Assembly (NCBI GenBank): GCA_021608145.1
Contig: JAKIHM010000010.1
Coordinates: 1-64,000, forward strand
Length of the DNA: 64,000 nucleotides
Source: Thermovorax subterraneus
GTDB taxonomy: Bacteria; Bacillota; Thermosediminibacteria; Thermosediminibacterales; Thermosediminibacteraceae
Reading direction: 5' to 3'
Part shown: piece after piece, positions 37,434 to 51,400 of the stretch
Layout: the number at the start of each line of letters is the position of its first letter
Position numbering within the stretch: position 1 is the stretch's first letter
Made by a program: the position numbers and the translations under genes
The notes under the pieces: model-generated
What the model saw: the letters and a program-made list of their open reading frames with translations, nothing else
Told to the model about the DNA's origin: nothing
Database searches by the model: none

Positions 37434-38474
37434 ATGGAAGAAATTGCAAACCTCCTTAAAAAGATTGCTCCAGAGATGGCGCATGTAGTTGAGCAAAGAT
37501 TTGAGATTCTAAAAAATATTTATTACAACCAACCGATAGGCCGAAGAGCTCTTTCAGCTATAATGTCCCTTTCGGAAAGGTCCCTGAGGACGGAGGTTAA
37601 GCGATTAGAAGAATTGGGCTTGCTAGAAATTGAACCGAAAGGGATGAGGGTTTCAAGAGAAGGAGAGGCAGTTATAAATTGTCTTGAGAATTTCGTCTAC
37701 TTTATGAAAGGATTAAACTTTATTGCCGATAGGATTAAAGAAAGATTTGGATGCGAAGAGGTGATAATTGCACCGGGCGATTCGGATGTAGATGAGACTG
37801 TCAAAAATCTTATGGGAAAAGAGGCCGCCTCTTATCTGAGGTCTTTTTTGAAAAACGGGGATATCGTGGCTGTAACAGGTGGAACCACTATGGCTCAAGT
37901 GCCCAAAGGCATGCCCAAACTTGAGGGATTTGAGGATGTGGTGGTAGTTGCGGCAAGAGGTGGTCTTGGTGAAAAAGTAGAAATTCAGGCCAATACCATA
38001 GCAGCGGAATTGGCAGAGCGGCTGGGGGCTCGGTACAGGTTGCTTTATGTCCCGGATAACCTGGGACCTGAAGCGATGGAGTCCATAACCAGCGAACCGC
38101 GCATAAGAGAAGTGTTATCTCTAATCAAAAATGCCGACGTTGTGATTCACGGCATCGGAAGGGCTGAAGAAATGGCTCGAAGGCGAGGTCTTGATGAAAG
38201 TATCATAGAGGAAATTTTAAAAAAAGGAGCTGTAGCAGAAGCTTTCGGATATTACTTTGACAGTGAAGGAAGGGTAGTATTTACTACAACTAGCGCAGGG
38301 CTCAGCATTGCGGATTTAAAAAATGTACGAAAAGTAATATCGGTGGCGGGAGGTGCTAAAAAAGCACCTGCCATAAGGGCCTTTTTAAAATATCACTGTC
38401 CGACAGCTCTCATAACGGACGAGGGAGCGGCGAGAAAACTTATAGAATTGGAAGGGGGAAATCCGGATGAATAA
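37434..38474 (+). CDS. cggR: Central glycolytic gene regulator CggR (SorC/DeoR family)
   Basis: A 346-residue repressor with an N-terminal winged helix ([31 protein letters not shown]) and a C-terminal sugar-phosphate domain ([37 protein letters not shown]), which in Bacillus binds fructose-1,6-bisphosphate. The matching operator lies upstream of gapA, so the operon is probably self-regulated. AAAGGAGACC precedes the ATG. It overlaps pgk by eight bases. Confidence 0.95.
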   Translation: MEEIANLLKKIAPEMAHVVEQRFEILKNIYYNQPIGRRALSAIMSLSERSLRTEVKRLEELGLLEIEPKGMRVSREGEAVINCLENFVYFMKGLNFIADRIKERFGCEEVIIAPGDSDVDETVKNLMGKEAASYLRSFLKNGDIVAVTGGTTMAQVPKGMPKLEGFEDVVVVAARGGLGEKVEIQANTIAAELAERLGARYRLLYVPDNLGPEAMESITSEPRIREVLSLIKNADVVIHGIGRAEEMARRRGLDESIIEEILKKGAVAEAFGYYFDSEGRVVFTTTSAGLSIADLKNVRKVISVAGGAKKAPAIRAFLKYHCPTALITDEGAARKLIELEGGNPDE

Positions 38475-39651
38475 AAAGACGGTTGAAGATTTTGACGTAA
38501 ACGTCAAAAGGGTTTTGGTGAGGGTGGACTTTAACGTTCCAATGGACGAAGAAGGAAATATCACAGACGATACCCGAATAAGAGCAACGCTGCCAACCAT
38601 CCAATATCTTATTAAAAATGGTGCGAAAGTCATCCTTGCATCCCATTTAGGAAGGCCTAAGGGAAAGAAAAATCCCAAATACAGCCTGGCGCCCGTGGCG
38701 GGTAGACTCTCGGAGATTTTAGGAAAAGATGTATTGATGGCCGGGGATTGCATAGGTGAAGAGGTGGAAAAAGCCGTAGCTTCTATGAAACCCGGTGATG
38801 TTATGCTTCTTGAGAACGTTCGCTTTTATGCGGAAGAAGAGGCCAACGACAGGGGATTTGCCGAAAAACTTGCAAGGCTTGCCGATATATATATAAACGA
38901 TGCTTTCGGCACAGCCCACAGGGCTCATGCCTCTACGGCAGGGGTAGCTGAATTTTTGCCTGCGGGTGCAGGGTTTTTGATGAAAAAGGAAATAGAAATT
39001 ATGGGTAAGGCCCTTGAAGCGCCAGAGAGGCCGTTTGTTGCAATTTTGGGCGGAGCAAAGGTAAGCGATAAGATAGGCGTCATAAGGAATCTTTTAAACA
39101 AAGTGGATTATCTACTAATAGGCGGAGGGATGGCTTTTACCTTCCTGAAAGGATTGGGATATAACATCGGCAGGTCCCTCCTTGAAGAGGACAAAATAGA
39201 ACTTGCGAAGGACCTTTTGAAAGAAGCTGAGGAAAAAGGAGTAAAAGTTCTGCTGCCGGATGATGTGGTAATAGCGCCTGAAGTAAAGGAAGGGGTGGAA
39301 TACAAAACGGTTCCAGTAAGCCAAATACCCGATGACATGATAGGCGTCGATATTGGTGAAGTAACCAGGGACAAGTTTGCAAAGGTGATAAAAGAGGCCA
39401 AAACTGTGGTGTGGAACGGACCGATGGGCGTTTTTGAAATAAAGGATTTTGCCGAAGGGACCCTTGCGGTGGCAAAAGCTATGGCGGAATCCGGCGCTGT
39501 AACTATCGTCGGCGGCGGAGATTCGGCGGCTGCGGTAGAGCAGCTGGGCTTTGCCGATGCTATGACTCACATATCGACAGGCGGCGGAGCTTCGCTGGAG
39601 TTTTTGGAAGGAAAGGAATTGCCGGGAGTTGCAGTTTTAAATGACAAATGA
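38467..39651 (+). CDS. pgk: Phosphoglycerate kinase
   Basis: Makes ATP from 1,3-bisphosphoglycerate. The 394-residue two-domain protein has [52 protein letters not shown] and the C-terminal [14 protein letters not shown] / [14 protein letters not shown] nucleotide site. It is a stand-alone kinase, not a Pgk-Tpi fusion as in Thermotoga. It is coupled to cggR by an eight-base overlap. Confidence 0.97.
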   Translation: MNKKTVEDFDVNVKRVLVRVDFNVPMDEEGNITDDTRIRATLPTIQYLIKNGAKVILASHLGRPKGKKNPKYSLAPVAGRLSEILGKDVLMAGDCIGEEVEKAVASMKPGDVMLLENVRFYAEEEANDRGFAEKLARLADIYINDAFGTAHRAHASTAGVAEFLPAGAGFLMKKEIEIMGKALEAPERPFVAILGGAKVSDKIGVIRNLLNKVDYLLIGGGMAFTFLKGLGYNIGRSLLEEDKIELAKDLLKEAEEKGVKVLLPDDVVIAPEVKEGVEYKTVPVSQIPDDMIGVDIGEVTRDKFAKVIKEAKTVVWNGPMGVFEIKDFAEGTLAVAKAMAESGAVTIVGGGDSAAAVEQLGFADAMTHISTGGGASLEFLEGKELPGVAVLNDK

Positions 39652-39665
39652 TAGGAGTGAAGGGC

Positions 39666-40427
39666 ATGTCGAGGACTCCGCTTTTTGCAGGCAACTGGAA
39701 AATGCATAAGAACGTAAAGGAAACGTTGGAGTTTCTTGAAGACTTTCTCCCCCTTGCAAAAGATATTCCCTCAGAAATAGAAATAGCTATATTCCCTCCT
39801 TTTACCAGCCTTTATGCAGCTTTTGAAAAACTCAAAGGAAGCGGTATAAAGTTGGGGGCGCAAAACATGCACTGGGAGGACAAGGGTGCTTTTACAGGCG
39901 AAATTTCTCCTCCCATGCTGAAAGAAATCCCTTGCGATTACGTGATAATAGGCCACTCTGAGCGCCGCCAGTATTTTGCAGAGACCGACGATACTGTAAA
40001 CAAGAAGGTAAAATCGGCGGTAAAGTATGGGATAGTCCCTATTATATGCGTGGGGGAGAGCTTGGAACAAAGGGAAAAAGGCGAGACCCTTTCTGTTGTT
40101 TTAAGTCAGGTAGAAAAAGCGATTTGGGAAGTCCAAATTGAAGATGGAGGCAAGTTGATTTTTGCTTATGAGCCTATCTGGGCCATAGGGACGGGAAAGG
40201 TGGCCCTCCCTTCAGATGCTCAGGAAGTTATAGGGGCTATAAGAGGGAAACTTTCCCAAATTTATGGCAGTATCTCCCAGGATGTTCGCATACTTTACGG
40301 CGGAAGTGTAAAACCGGATAACATAAAGGATTTAATGGCTCAGCCGGATATAGATGGAGCTCTAGTGGGCGGTGCAAGCCTTGAGGCAAAGGCTTTTTAC
40401 CAAATAGCTACATACAATCGAGGTTAG
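39666..40427 (+). CDS. tpiA: Triosephosphate isomerase
   Basis: The 253-residue TIM barrel shows the N-terminal FAGNWKMHK (Lys12), IIGHSERRQYF (electrophilic His), AYEPIWAIGTGKVA (catalytic Glu and loop 6) and YGGSVKPDN. The ATG at 39666 is chosen because AGGAG stands eight bases before it and the length becomes typical. An ATG at 39648 overlapping the pgk stop has no site. Confidence 0.96.
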   Translation: MSRTPLFAGNWKMHKNVKETLEFLEDFLPLAKDIPSEIEIAIFPPFTSLYAAFEKLKGSGIKLGAQNMHWEDKGAFTGEISPPMLKEIPCDYVIIGHSERRQYFAETDDTVNKKVKSAVKYGIVPIICVGESLEQREKGETLSVVLSQVEKAIWEVQIEDGGKLIFAYEPIWAIGTGKVALPSDAQEVIGAIRGKLSQIYGSISQDVRILYGGSVKPDNIKDLMAQPDIDGALVGGASLEAKAFYQIATYNRG

Positions 40428-40439
40428 GAGTTGAACAAA

Positions 40440-43291
<2,852 letters not shown>

Positions 43292-43295
43292 TTTT

Positions 43296-43324
43296 AAGCT
43301 CCCCTGAAAAACGGGGAGCTTTTA
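43296..43324 (+). terminator. terminator of the glycolytic operon
   Basis: AAGCTCCCC pairs with GGGGAGCTT around a seven-base loop, followed by TTTA. Confidence 0.85.
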
Positions 43325-43389
43325 TCCTCTCCCTCGTTGCATAAATGGTGTTTTGTGAGGTAGAATATATGTGAAGGAGGTCGAAAAAA

Positions 43390-43818
43390 ATGGAAATAAA
43401 TCTAGAAAAAATTGACTTATTGAGGGAAAGGACGGGCTGCAGTTACCGCAAAGCTAAGGAGGTTTTGGAAGCTGCTGGTGGCGATGTGGTTAAAGCATTG
43501 ATAATTTTAGAGGAAGAAGGGGAAAAGGACTTTTTAAAGTTTGGCAACCTTAGCGCTAAGGGGAATAAACTTTTGGAAAAAATTAAGGAACTGATACGAA
43601 AGGGAAATGTGACCCGTTTGAGAATAAAACACGGCGACATGGTACTGCTTGAGATTCCAGTAACCGTTGGTGCTATTGGCGCTATATTAGCTCCTTATCT
43701 TGCCGCCATAGGAGTGATAGCGGCATTGGTTACTCGCTGTACCATTCAGATTGAAAAAGAAAACGGGGAAAAAGAGGAAATCGTTTTCGAAAACAAATCT
43801 ACTACGGACAAAGAATAG
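43390..43818 (+). CDS. DUF4342 protein with UBA-like N-terminus
   Basis: A 142-residue protein. Residues 1-42 form a UBA/EF-Ts-like helical motif (LLRERTGCSYRKAKEVLEAAGGDVVKALIIL). Residues about 60-125 match DUF4342, with the hydrophobic hairpin IPVTVGAIGAILAPYLAAIGVIAALV, which may sit on or in the membrane. The tail is charged. The function is unknown. AAGGAGG precedes the ATG. It stands alone between the glycolytic operon and secG. Confidence 0.83.
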   Translation: MEINLEKIDLLRERTGCSYRKAKEVLEAAGGDVVKALIILEEEGEKDFLKFGNLSAKGNKLLEKIKELIRKGNVTRLRIKHGDMVLLEIPVTVGAIGAILAPYLAAIGVIAALVTRCTIQIEKENGEKEEIVFENKSTTDKE

Positions 43819-43891
43819 TGATTAATATTTTTCCGGGCCCTTTTTATAAATGAAGGGTTTTCTTTATTTGCCCTTAAAACCGCCTGTAATA

Positions 43892-43920
43892 TTGAGTTTT
43901 TAGGTATATTGTGATAAAAT
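43892..43920 (+). promoter_or_regulatory. promoter of secG
   Basis: TTGAGT (43892-43897), 17 bases, TAAAAT (43915-43920), 35 bases before the chosen secG start. Confidence 0.7.
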
Positions 43921-43954
43921 TACATTCGTTAATTGAATAAAGGGGGTGCAGCAG

Positions 43955-44188
43955 GTGCAGGCTTTTCGCATAGTTTTTTCAATAATATACGTTCTTGTTT
44001 GCATAGGACTCATAGCTACGGTCCTTTTGCAATCAGGGAAGAGCGTCGGCCTCGGAGCTATTTCGGGAGGAGCGGAGGTTTTTTTCGGAAAGAAAAAGGG
44101 TATTGATGATAAATTGGCAAAGTTTACGGAAATTTTAGCAGTGGCTTTCCTTGGACTATCCATCTTAATGATGGTAGTTTTAAAATAA
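43955..44188 (+). CDS. secG: Preprotein translocase subunit SecG
   Basis: A 77-residue protein with two membrane helices ([21 protein letters not shown] and [16 protein letters not shown]) around the conserved [16 protein letters not shown] loop; it assists SecYE. Of two in-frame GTGs the one at 43955 is chosen, since AAGGGGG lies eight bases before it and overlaps the earlier GTG. hppA follows 22 bases later and may share its transcript. Confidence 0.93.
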   Translation: MQAFRIVFSIIYVLVCIGLIATVLLQSGKSVGLGAISGGAEVFFGKKKGIDDKLAKFTEILAVAFLGLSILMMVVLK

Positions 44189-44210
44189 CAGACTTTCTGG
44201 AGGGAGACTG

Positions 44211-46217
44211 ATGGAAAATTTAATAGTACTTGCGCCACTTGCGGGAATGCTTGCGCTGTTATTCGCCTACTTGCTTGCTATGAGAATCATCAAAAGTCCA
44301 GCAGGTACCGAAAGAATGAGGGAAATATCTGATGCAATTCATGAAGGCGCTATGGCTTTCCTATTCAGGGAATACCGGACTTTAGTGATATTTGTAGTCG
44401 TCATGTTCCTCATAATTGGCTTTTTTATAAACTGGCAGACTGCCGTAAGCTACATAACCGGTTCAGTGGCATCGGTTCTTGCGGGGTTTATAGGGATGAA
44501 TGTAGCTACCAGAGCTAACGTGAGGACGGCAAATGCCGCGCGGGAGGGAATGAATAAGGCCCTTTCCATAGCCTTTTCGGGCGGCGCAGTCATGGGAATG
44601 TCGGTCGTTGGATTGGGAATATTGGGACTTGGGATACTATACTTTGTTTTCGGAGACCCGTCGAATGTAAAGAGCTTCGACGTGATAAATGGTTTTGCCT
44701 TAGGAGCAAGTTCGATAGCACTATTTGCGAGGGTGGGCGGAGGAATTTACACCAAAGCTGCAGATGTCGGGGCAGACCTGGTAGGAAAGGTTGAGGCAGG
44801 CATTCCTGAAGATGACCCGAGAAATCCCGCGGTAATAGCGGACAACGTCGGCGACAATGTGGGTGACGTAGCAGGTATGGGAGCAGACCTATTTGAGTCG
44901 TACGTGGGCTCGATAGTATCCGGTATGGCAATCGGCGCTGTGGCCGTTAGCACCGTCACGGGACAGCCGTACGGCATAAAGGGCATAATTTTCCCAATGC
45001 TGGTGGCGGCTGCGGGTATAATAAGCTCCATAATCGGCACATTGTTCGTAAGGACCGGGGAGGGAGCCGATCCGCAAAAGGCTTTAAGGAACGGTACCTT
45101 TGCGAGCGGCATACTTGTGATTGTGGCAACTTTATTGCTGAGCATTTATTTCTTGAACGAAATTAATGCCTTTTATGCTGTGGCTTCTGGTATCATAGTT
45201 GGCATTATCATCGGAATGCTCACCGAGTACTATACTTCTTCGAGTTATAACCCGGTTAAAGAGATAGCTAAAGCTTCCCAGACTGGCCCTGCTACCAACA
45301 TAATAACTGGATTGGCAGTAGGAATGAAAAGCACCGGCCTTCCTGTGTTATTTATTGCGCTGGCGGTTATAATATCTTATAAATTTGCCGGGCTTTACGG
45401 CATAGCCCTGGCGGCCATAGGTATGCTGTCTACCACGGGCATGACTGTAGCTGTTGATGCTTACGGTCCCATAGCTGATAACGCTGGCGGTATTGCGGAA
45501 ATGGCTGAGCTCGACCCATCGGTCAGGAAGATAACCGACAAATTGGATGCAGTCGGTAACACGACGGCGGCTATGGGGAAAGGGTTTGCCATCGGTTCGG
45601 CGGCGCTGACGGCACTGGCTCTATTTTCAGCGTACACCACGGCAGCAGGATTAACTGAGGGGATAAACCTCCTTCGGGCAGATGTCATAGTTGGGCTTTT
45701 CATCGGAGGCATGTTGCCGTATCTGTTTTCTGCCATGACCATGGAGGCGGTAGGTAAGGCTGCCTATCAGATGATAGAAGAGGTACGCCGGCAGTTCAGG
45801 GAAATCCCGGGTATAATGGAAGAAAAGGCCAAGCCTGAATACGCAAGGTGTGTGGACATAAGCACTAAGGCAGCTTTAAGGGAAATGATAATCCCGGGAC
45901 TTATGGCTGTTGCTGCACCTTTAGCGGTAGGTTTCATCTTCGGCAAAGAGGCGTTAGGAGGACTCCTTGCGGGTGCCCTGGTTACCGGCGTTATGATTGC
46001 GATTCAGATGGCCAACTCCGGCGGTGCCTGGGACAACGCTAAAAAGTATATAGAAGAAGGCAATTACGGCGGAAAGGGCACGCCGACTCATGCAGCTGCC
46101 GTAGTAGGAGATACGGTGGGAGACCCGTTCAAAGATACCGCTGGACCTTCTCTGAATATATTGATAAAACTCATGACCATTGTAGCTCTGGTGTTCGCAC
46201 CGCTTTTCATGAAATAA
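44211..46217 (+). CDS. hppA: Membrane-bound K+-dependent ion-pumping pyrophosphatase
   Basis: Hydrolyses pyrophosphate and pumps H+ or Na+. The 668 residues give about 16 helices. The substrate site shows [21 protein letters not shown]-type [34 protein letters not shown] and, near the end, [15 protein letters not shown]. Alanine in [10 protein letters not shown] (where K+-independent pumps have Lys) marks the K+-dependent class. Whether it moves Na+ or H+ cannot be told by eye. GGAGGGAG precedes the ATG. Confidence 0.96.
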   Translation: MENLIVLAPLAGMLALLFAYLLAMRIIKSPAGTERMREISDAIHEGAMAFLFREYRTLVIFVVVMFLIIGFFINWQTAVSYITGSVASVLAGFIGMNVATRANVRTANAAREGMNKALSIAFSGGAVMGMSVVGLGILGLGILYFVFGDPSNVKSFDVINGFALGASSIALFARVGGGIYTKAADVGADLVGKVEAGIPEDDPRNPAVIADNVGDNVGDVAGMGADLFESYVGSIVSGMAIGAVAVSTVTGQPYGIKGIIFPMLVAAAGIISSIIGTLFVRTGEGADPQKALRNGTFASGILVIVATLLLSIYFLNEINAFYAVASGIIVGIIIGMLTEYYTSSSYNPVKEIAKASQTGPATNIITGLAVGMKSTGLPVLFIALAVIISYKFAGLYGIALAAIGMLSTTGMTVAVDAYGPIADNAGGIAEMAELDPSVRKITDKLDAVGNTTAAMGKGFAIGSAALTALALFSAYTTAAGLTEGINLLRADVIVGLFIGGMLPYLFSAMTMEAVGKAAYQMIEEVRRQFREIPGIMEEKAKPEYARCVDISTKAALREMIIPGLMAVAAPLAVGFIFGKEALGGLLAGALVTGVMIAIQMANSGGAWDNAKKYIEEGNYGGKGTPTHAAAVVGDTVGDPFKDTAGPSLNILIKLMTIVALVFAPLFMK

Positions 46218-46222
46218 TACTG

Positions 46223-46264
46223 AAAAGACTCCTGTGGGGGATTTTGCTCCACAGGAGTCTTTGT
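46223..46264 (+). terminator. terminator after hppA
   Basis: AAAGACTCCTGTGG pairs with CCACAGGAGTCTTT across a short loop. Confidence 0.9.
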
Positions 46265-46314
46265 GATATCGGCAAAAAAAAGACGAAGTAGAAGCTGGAA
46301 AGGAGTCGACTTAA

Positions 46315-47062
<748 letters not shown>

Positions 47063-47076
47063 GGATTGCGATATTG

Positions 47077-47105
47077 TTGCCACGAATCGGAAAAAGATAT
47101 ATAAT
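47077..47105 (+). promoter_or_regulatory. promoter of the fluoride-riboswitch operon
   Basis: TTGCCA (47077-47082), 17 bases, TATAAT (47100-47105). The predicted start is about ten bases before the aptamer, so the downstream operon is a separate transcript from crcB. Confidence 0.8.
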
Positions 47106-47118
47106 ATAATAGCAAGTT

Positions 47119-47197
47119 AATAGGTGATGGAGCTCACCATAACTGCCTTCTGGCTAATAGCTCCTACAATATCATGAGATATTGTAGGAGCTTTTTA
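47119..47197 (+). promoter_or_regulatory. Fluoride (crcB-motif) riboswitch with overlapping terminator
   Basis: The aptamer reads GGTGATGGAGCTCACC, ATAACTGCC, TTCT, GGCTAATAGCTCCTAC, matching the crcB-motif: GGTGA/TCACC stem, TGCC/GGC(T) stem, and a pseudoknot in which GGAGC of the first loop pairs with GCTCC near the 3' end. CTCCTACAATATC (47161-47173) alternatively forms a perfect 13-bp terminator stem with GATATTGTAGGAG (47178-47190), followed by five T. The two states exclude each other, so fluoride should switch the downstream genes on. Confidence 0.93.
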
Positions 47198-47221
47198 CGT
47201 TTCCAAAGAGGTGAGAAAGAA

Positions 47222-48991
47222 GTGCTCGATTTCGAAAAAGCAAAAGAACAGTTGATCCAGTGCATAAAAGAGGTAAAAAAGATAGCCGATGATAAAAAAG
47301 ACGAAACGATAACCGAAGATATAGATTATGAATTGGATAAACTATCGAAAAATAGGTTTAACTTGGCAGTTGTAGGTCAATTTAAACGAGGGAAATCCAC
47401 ATTTATTAATGCCATGCTGGGAGAAAAAATAGTACCAACTGCAGTTGTGCCGCTTACTTCTGTAGTTACTGTAATAAAATACGGCCCCACGCTGAAAGTG
47501 ACGGTTAATTTTTTGGACGGTTCTGAGGAAGTAATACCTGTTAAAGAATTGGACAAGTACGCAACCGAAAAGGGTAACCCGGGCAATGAAAAAAAAGTAA
47601 AGGAGATAGTGGTAGAATATCCATCGGAGTTTCTCAAAAAAGGCGTAAATTTGATAGATACACCGGGTGTCGGCTCTGTGTACCAGCACAATACCGACGC
47701 AACGTACCATTTTCTACCAAAACTCGATGCAGCCATATTCCTTTTTACCATTGATTCTCCTGTCTCCCAAAATGAATATGAATTTCTAAAAGACGTGAAG
47801 GAGCATGCCGTTAGGATATTTTTTGTGCTGAACAAGATAGATTACACTGAAGAAAATGATGTGAAAGAGGCCCTTGATTTTGCTACTGGTATTTTAAAAG
47901 AGAAGTTGGGATACGAGGAAATCAAAATTTTTCCCCTTTCCGCCAAAATGGCGCTGGAAGCAAAGGAGACGCACGATGAGGAAAAATTAAGGCTCAGCGG
48001 ATTGCCTGAGTTTTTATCAAAACTGGATGAATTTATAACCAGGGACAAAGGCAAGGCCCTCTTGCTTTCCAGCTGTAACAGTGCTCTGAGGTTCATATCA
48101 AGGTTGAGGTTTGATATTGAACTGGAGACCAGTGCAATTAGGACGCCGGTGGAAGAACTAGAAAAAAATATCGATGTCCTTAAAAAGAAAATAGAAGAGA
48201 TCGAAGTAGAGAAAAAAGATGTAGTGCTTATTTTTGAAGGGGAAAGCAAGGAGCTTCTTGCCCAACTCAACTCTGAGTATGAAAAATTCAAGAATTCCGA
48301 ATACAGAAAGCTGGAAGCTGCCCTGGAGGAGTATTTCAGAAGCAACGCCGCTTTACCGTTAAAAGAGTTAATAGAAAAGACAAGAGAATATATAACCGGG
48401 AAGACCCTCGAGGCCATAGATTCATGGAAGGAAGGGGAACTCAAACGCCTGGCCGAGGCGTCGGCAAGAATAACGGGAAGGCTCGGAGAAAAGGTGGAAA
48501 AGATTATTACGGGACTCCAGCAATTGACGGCTAACATGTTTCATATAAAGTACGAGAGTTTTATACGAATAGAAAATTTTAAAGAAGCGGGATATTTTTA
48601 CTACAATATGGAACCGGAAAAAAACTATCTTTTGCCTACGCCTTTGGCCATCGCTCCGTTTCTCCCCAGGTTTATTGCGGGTAAAATGGCATTTAACAAC
48701 TTGAAAAATTGGCTTCAGCAGCAATTTGATAGGCAGTGCGGCAGGGTGAGGTACGATATTGCCCAAAGAATGGAGAAAACCTTCAAGGAGTATTATAATT
48801 ACCTTGATAACAAGATTACGGAAACTGCTGCTACTATAATGGGATTGTTAAAAGAGGCTATTTGCCTTAAAAAATCGGGAGAAGACAGGGTAAAGGCCAA
48901 GTTGGAAGAACTAGAAGGATTTTTAGAAAGATTGAATGAAGTCGAATCTAATGTAATAAGAGTGAAAGACCACGTTGAAAGGACTGCGTAA
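47222..48991 (+). CDS. Dynamin-family GTPase
   Basis: A 589-residue protein with an N-terminal helix, a dynamin-type GTPase domain (P-loop GQFKRGKS at 52-59, switch Thr in VVPLTSVV, DTPG at 136-139, NKID at 194-197), a long charged coiled-coil (about 310-430) and a hydrophobic tip (YLLPTPLAIAPFLPRFIAGKM) that may insert in membrane. Bacterial dynamins remodel or protect membranes. The start is GTG at 47222 with GAGGTG eight bases upstream. It is the first gene after the fluoride riboswitch and two bases before the MoxR gene. Confidence 0.88.
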   Translation: MLDFEKAKEQLIQCIKEVKKIADDKKDETITEDIDYELDKLSKNRFNLAVVGQFKRGKSTFINAMLGEKIVPTAVVPLTSVVTVIKYGPTLKVTVNFLDGSEEVIPVKELDKYATEKGNPGNEKKVKEIVVEYPSEFLKKGVNLIDTPGVGSVYQHNTDATYHFLPKLDAAIFLFTIDSPVSQNEYEFLKDVKEHAVRIFFVLNKIDYTEENDVKEALDFATGILKEKLGYEEIKIFPLSAKMALEAKETHDEEKLRLSGLPEFLSKLDEFITRDKGKALLLSSCNSALRFISRLRFDIELETSAIRTPVEELEKNIDVLKKKIEEIEVEKKDVVLIFEGESKELLAQLNSEYEKFKNSEYRKLEAALEEYFRSNAALPLKELIEKTREYITGKTLEAIDSWKEGELKRLAEASARITGRLGEKVEKIITGLQQLTANMFHIKYESFIRIENFKEAGYFYYNMEPEKNYLLPTPLAIAPFLPRFIAGKMAFNNLKNWLQQQFDRQCGRVRYDIAQRMEKTFKEYYNYLDNKITETAATIMGLLKEAICLKKSGEDRVKAKLEELEGFLERLNEVESNVIRVKDHVERTA

Positions 48992-48992
48992 A

Positions 48993-49937
48993 ATGGACAG
49001 GGTTGATTTTTCTAGTAAGATACAATCTGTAATAGAAAACATAGGAAAAGTGTTTGTAGGCAAAAGCCAGGTTATAGAATTGGTCCTTACCAACCTAATA
49101 GCTGGCGGTCATTTACTCCTAGAGGATGTGCCGGGAGTTGGCAAAACCCTTATGGCCAAAGCACTGGCCAAGTCATTAAACCTGGAATTTAGAAGGATTC
49201 AGTTTACCCCCGACCTTTTGCCGGCGGATGTGCTGGGTGTAAATATCTACAGTCAGAAGACCGGAGAGTTTGTGTTCAACCCCGGGCCAATAATGACCAA
49301 TATTCTCCTCGCCGACGAAATAAACAGGGCCACCCCCAGGACCCAGTCCAGCCTTCTCGAAGCTATGGAGGAAAGGCAGTTTACCGTAGACGGGGTTACC
49401 AGGCGGCTGAAAGAGCCTTTTCTGGTGCTTGCGACTCAAAATCCCGTGGAAATGGAAGGCACCTTTCCCCTGCCCGAAGCCCAGCTGGACAGGTTTTTGA
49501 TGAGGTTAAGACTGGGTTATCCAGAGTTGGAGGAAGAAAGGTCTATACTTCATCGTTTTGGAGCGGGAAATCCTTTAGAAGAAATAAAACCCGTTTTAAA
49601 TGCCGAAGATATACTCGCGATGCGGGAGCAGGCAAAAGGCGTCAACGTAGATGAAAGCGTAGAGTACTATATGCTAACCGTTATTAGGGAGACGAGAAAC
49701 CATCCTGCGGTAAAACTGGGAGCCAGCCCCAGGGCTTCACTGCTACTTTATAAATGCGCTAAGGCCTTTGCGGCCATAAAAGGCAGAGATTACGTGATAC
49801 CCGATGATATTAAACATCTGGCCGTGCCGGTGCTGAGCCACAGGTTGCTCCTCAGCTATGGGAGCCTGCTTAGAGATTACAAGCCCGAAGAAGTAATAAC
49901 CGACATTCTCGAGAAAACGGCGGTTCCTGTTGAATGA
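48993..49937 (+). CDS. MoxR family AAA+ ATPase
   Basis: A 314-residue MoxR ATPase, a proposed chaperone for metal insertion or complex assembly. Walker A is LLEDVPGVGKT (about 42-52), Walker B ILLADEINRATPRTQSSLLEAMEE, and sensor 1 LATQNPVEMEGTFPLPEAQLDRF. The ATG at 48993 starts one base after the preceding stop; the TTG at 48975 lies inside the dynamin gene. It pairs with the DUF58 gene downstream, the standard MoxR-DUF58 module. Confidence 0.92.
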   Translation: MDRVDFSSKIQSVIENIGKVFVGKSQVIELVLTNLIAGGHLLLEDVPGVGKTLMAKALAKSLNLEFRRIQFTPDLLPADVLGVNIYSQKTGEFVFNPGPIMTNILLADEINRATPRTQSSLLEAMEERQFTVDGVTRRLKEPFLVLATQNPVEMEGTFPLPEAQLDRFLMRLRLGYPELEEERSILHRFGAGNPLEEIKPVLNAEDILAMREQAKGVNVDESVEYYMLTVIRETRNHPAVKLGASPRASLLLYKCAKAFAAIKGRDYVIPDDIKHLAVPVLSHRLLLSYGSLLRDYKPEEVITDILEKTAVPVE

Positions 49938-49957
49938 ATACCGGGGATTAAAAAACT

Positions 49958-51127
49958 ATGCAGGTATTGGTGCTTGTTACAGCGGTGGCCGCGGTTCTTG
50001 GGATATCGTATTTGTGGAGCGTATTGAGTGTTAAAGGGCTTAAATTCAGTCACCGGTTTGAAAAAGATCAGGTGTTTTTCGGCGATACTGTAAATTATAT
50101 ACAGGAGATAACAAATGCTAAAATCCTTCCGCTTCCCTGGATAAGAGTAGATACCGAGGTGCCGGCGGCTGTTGAATTTTTAAAGGGGAATCTCGTCACT
50201 CACCACAGGTCTGATAAGAAAATCTTGAGCGGTTTGTATTCACTATTATGGTACCAGAAAATAAGAAGAAAATACCCAGTTTATTGTAAAAGCCGCGGGA
50301 TTTTCGCCTTTGGACCTGGGATTTTGAGTACAGGAGACGTATTCGGCTTCTTTGAAAAAGAAAAGCCCATGGGTTCCACTGCCAGTCTGATAGTGTATCC
50401 TCGGATAGTGGATATTATTGTAGCAGAAGGCAAACTGGACATAACCCTTTCGGGTGTCATCGGCCGCAAAACGCTTTTAACGGATCCTTTTTGTTTTACC
50501 GGCACAAGAGACTATGTTCCGGGAGATTTGCTAAAATGTGTGGACTGGAAATCCACAGCCAAACTTGACAGGCTCAGGGTAAAGGTTTACGACTCCAGTT
50601 TCACAAAACGGATTTCCATCCTGCTCGATGTAAACACTTTCGAAATTGCATGGGAAGGAATCGATCCTGAGCTGTCAGAATTCCTTGTAATACTGGCGGC
50701 GTCGATTGCAAAGAGAGCGTTGGATCAGGGATTTGAAGTGATGCTTGCCAGCAACGGAAGGATGGTTTCCCCCGATAAGGATACCGATTTAATAACATTG
50801 ATACCTTACGGTTCGGGTTCGATGCACCTGAGGAATATCCTGGAATGCCTTGCCCGCCTTTCGAATTACAGCATATTTAAAATTGAAGAAATATTGCCAA
50901 GAACACTGGGAATGTTAAAAAAAGACAGCAAAGTTATATACATAACCGGCATCTGGGGTAAAAACACCGAAAAGGTCGTTAAATTGCTGCAGAAAATGGG
51001 GATGAGTGTGGTTTTAATTCTTGCGGGAAAAAAGAATGCTAAACTAAAAGGGCCCGAAGGTGTCCTCACGTATCACGCTCTCGGGGAGGAAGCATGGCGT
51101 GAAATTTCCTTCATTCGATTGGTATAG
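49958..51127 (+). CDS. DUF58 protein
   Basis: A 389-residue protein with two N-terminal membrane segments or a signal-like helix (VLVLVTAVAAVLGISYLWSVL), a beta-rich middle and a C-terminal DUF58 domain marked by TRDYVPGDLLKCVDWKSTAKLDRL, followed by a von Willebrand-like fold (ISILLDVNT). It is the usual MoxR partner. Its 3' end overlaps the next gene by 29 bases. Confidence 0.88.
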   Translation: MQVLVLVTAVAAVLGISYLWSVLSVKGLKFSHRFEKDQVFFGDTVNYIQEITNAKILPLPWIRVDTEVPAAVEFLKGNLVTHHRSDKKILSGLYSLLWYQKIRRKYPVYCKSRGIFAFGPGILSTGDVFGFFEKEKPMGSTASLIVYPRIVDIIVAEGKLDITLSGVIGRKTLLTDPFCFTGTRDYVPGDLLKCVDWKSTAKLDRLRVKVYDSSFTKRISILLDVNTFEIAWEGIDPELSEFLVILAASIAKRALDQGFEVMLASNGRMVSPDKDTDLITLIPYGSGSMHLRNILECLARLSNYSIFKIEEILPRTLGMLKKDSKVIYITGIWGKNTEKVVKLLQKMGMSVVLILAGKKNAKLKGPEGVLTYHALGEEAWREISFIRLV

Positions 51128-51398
51128 ATTGTTGAAAATAATACTTTTTTACGTCATAAACAGTATATTCGCTCTCATTATACTTTCGGTATTCGAACGG
51201 TACGCGCCCGGCATGATTTTTCCGGTCTTTGAAGTCTTATCGTGGCTTTTTGCCGGAATTATTTTTAATGCGGCTTACAACAGGTTTGAAAGATTTAGAA
51301 AACCGCTTTTTATTGCAGTTTTGGTCTTCATAACGGTCTTGAAAATCGGCTCCGGCTATTACAAATTGGCTGTCGCTTTTTTTTTTGCTTTATCCTAG
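51099..51398 (+). CDS. N-terminal fragment of a DUF4129-type membrane protein (split by a T10 frameshift)
   Basis: From a GTG at 51099 (GGAGG nine bases upstream) 99 residues are read with three to four hydrophobic helices (KIILFYVINSIFALIILSVF, VLSWLFAGIIFNAAYN, FIAVLVFITVL). It ends LAVAFFFALS at TAG right after a run of ten T (51377-51386). One extra T joins it in frame to the next entry, reading through FFCFILGVWQGSW without break, so the two are most likely one gene. It may be an assembly error, mutation or slippage site. Confidence 0.65.
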   Translation: MKFPSFDWYRLLKIILFYVINSIFALIILSVFERYAPGMIFPVFEVLSWLFAGIIFNAAYNRFERFRKPLFIAVLVFITVLKIGSGYYKLAVAFFFALS

Positions 51399-51400
51399 GA

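Noticed and set aside
46265-46314. A fluoride riboswitch directly before crcB
   Set aside because: The gap holds no GGnGATGG / CTCCTAC elements; the only aptamer found is at 47119-47197, downstream of crcB.
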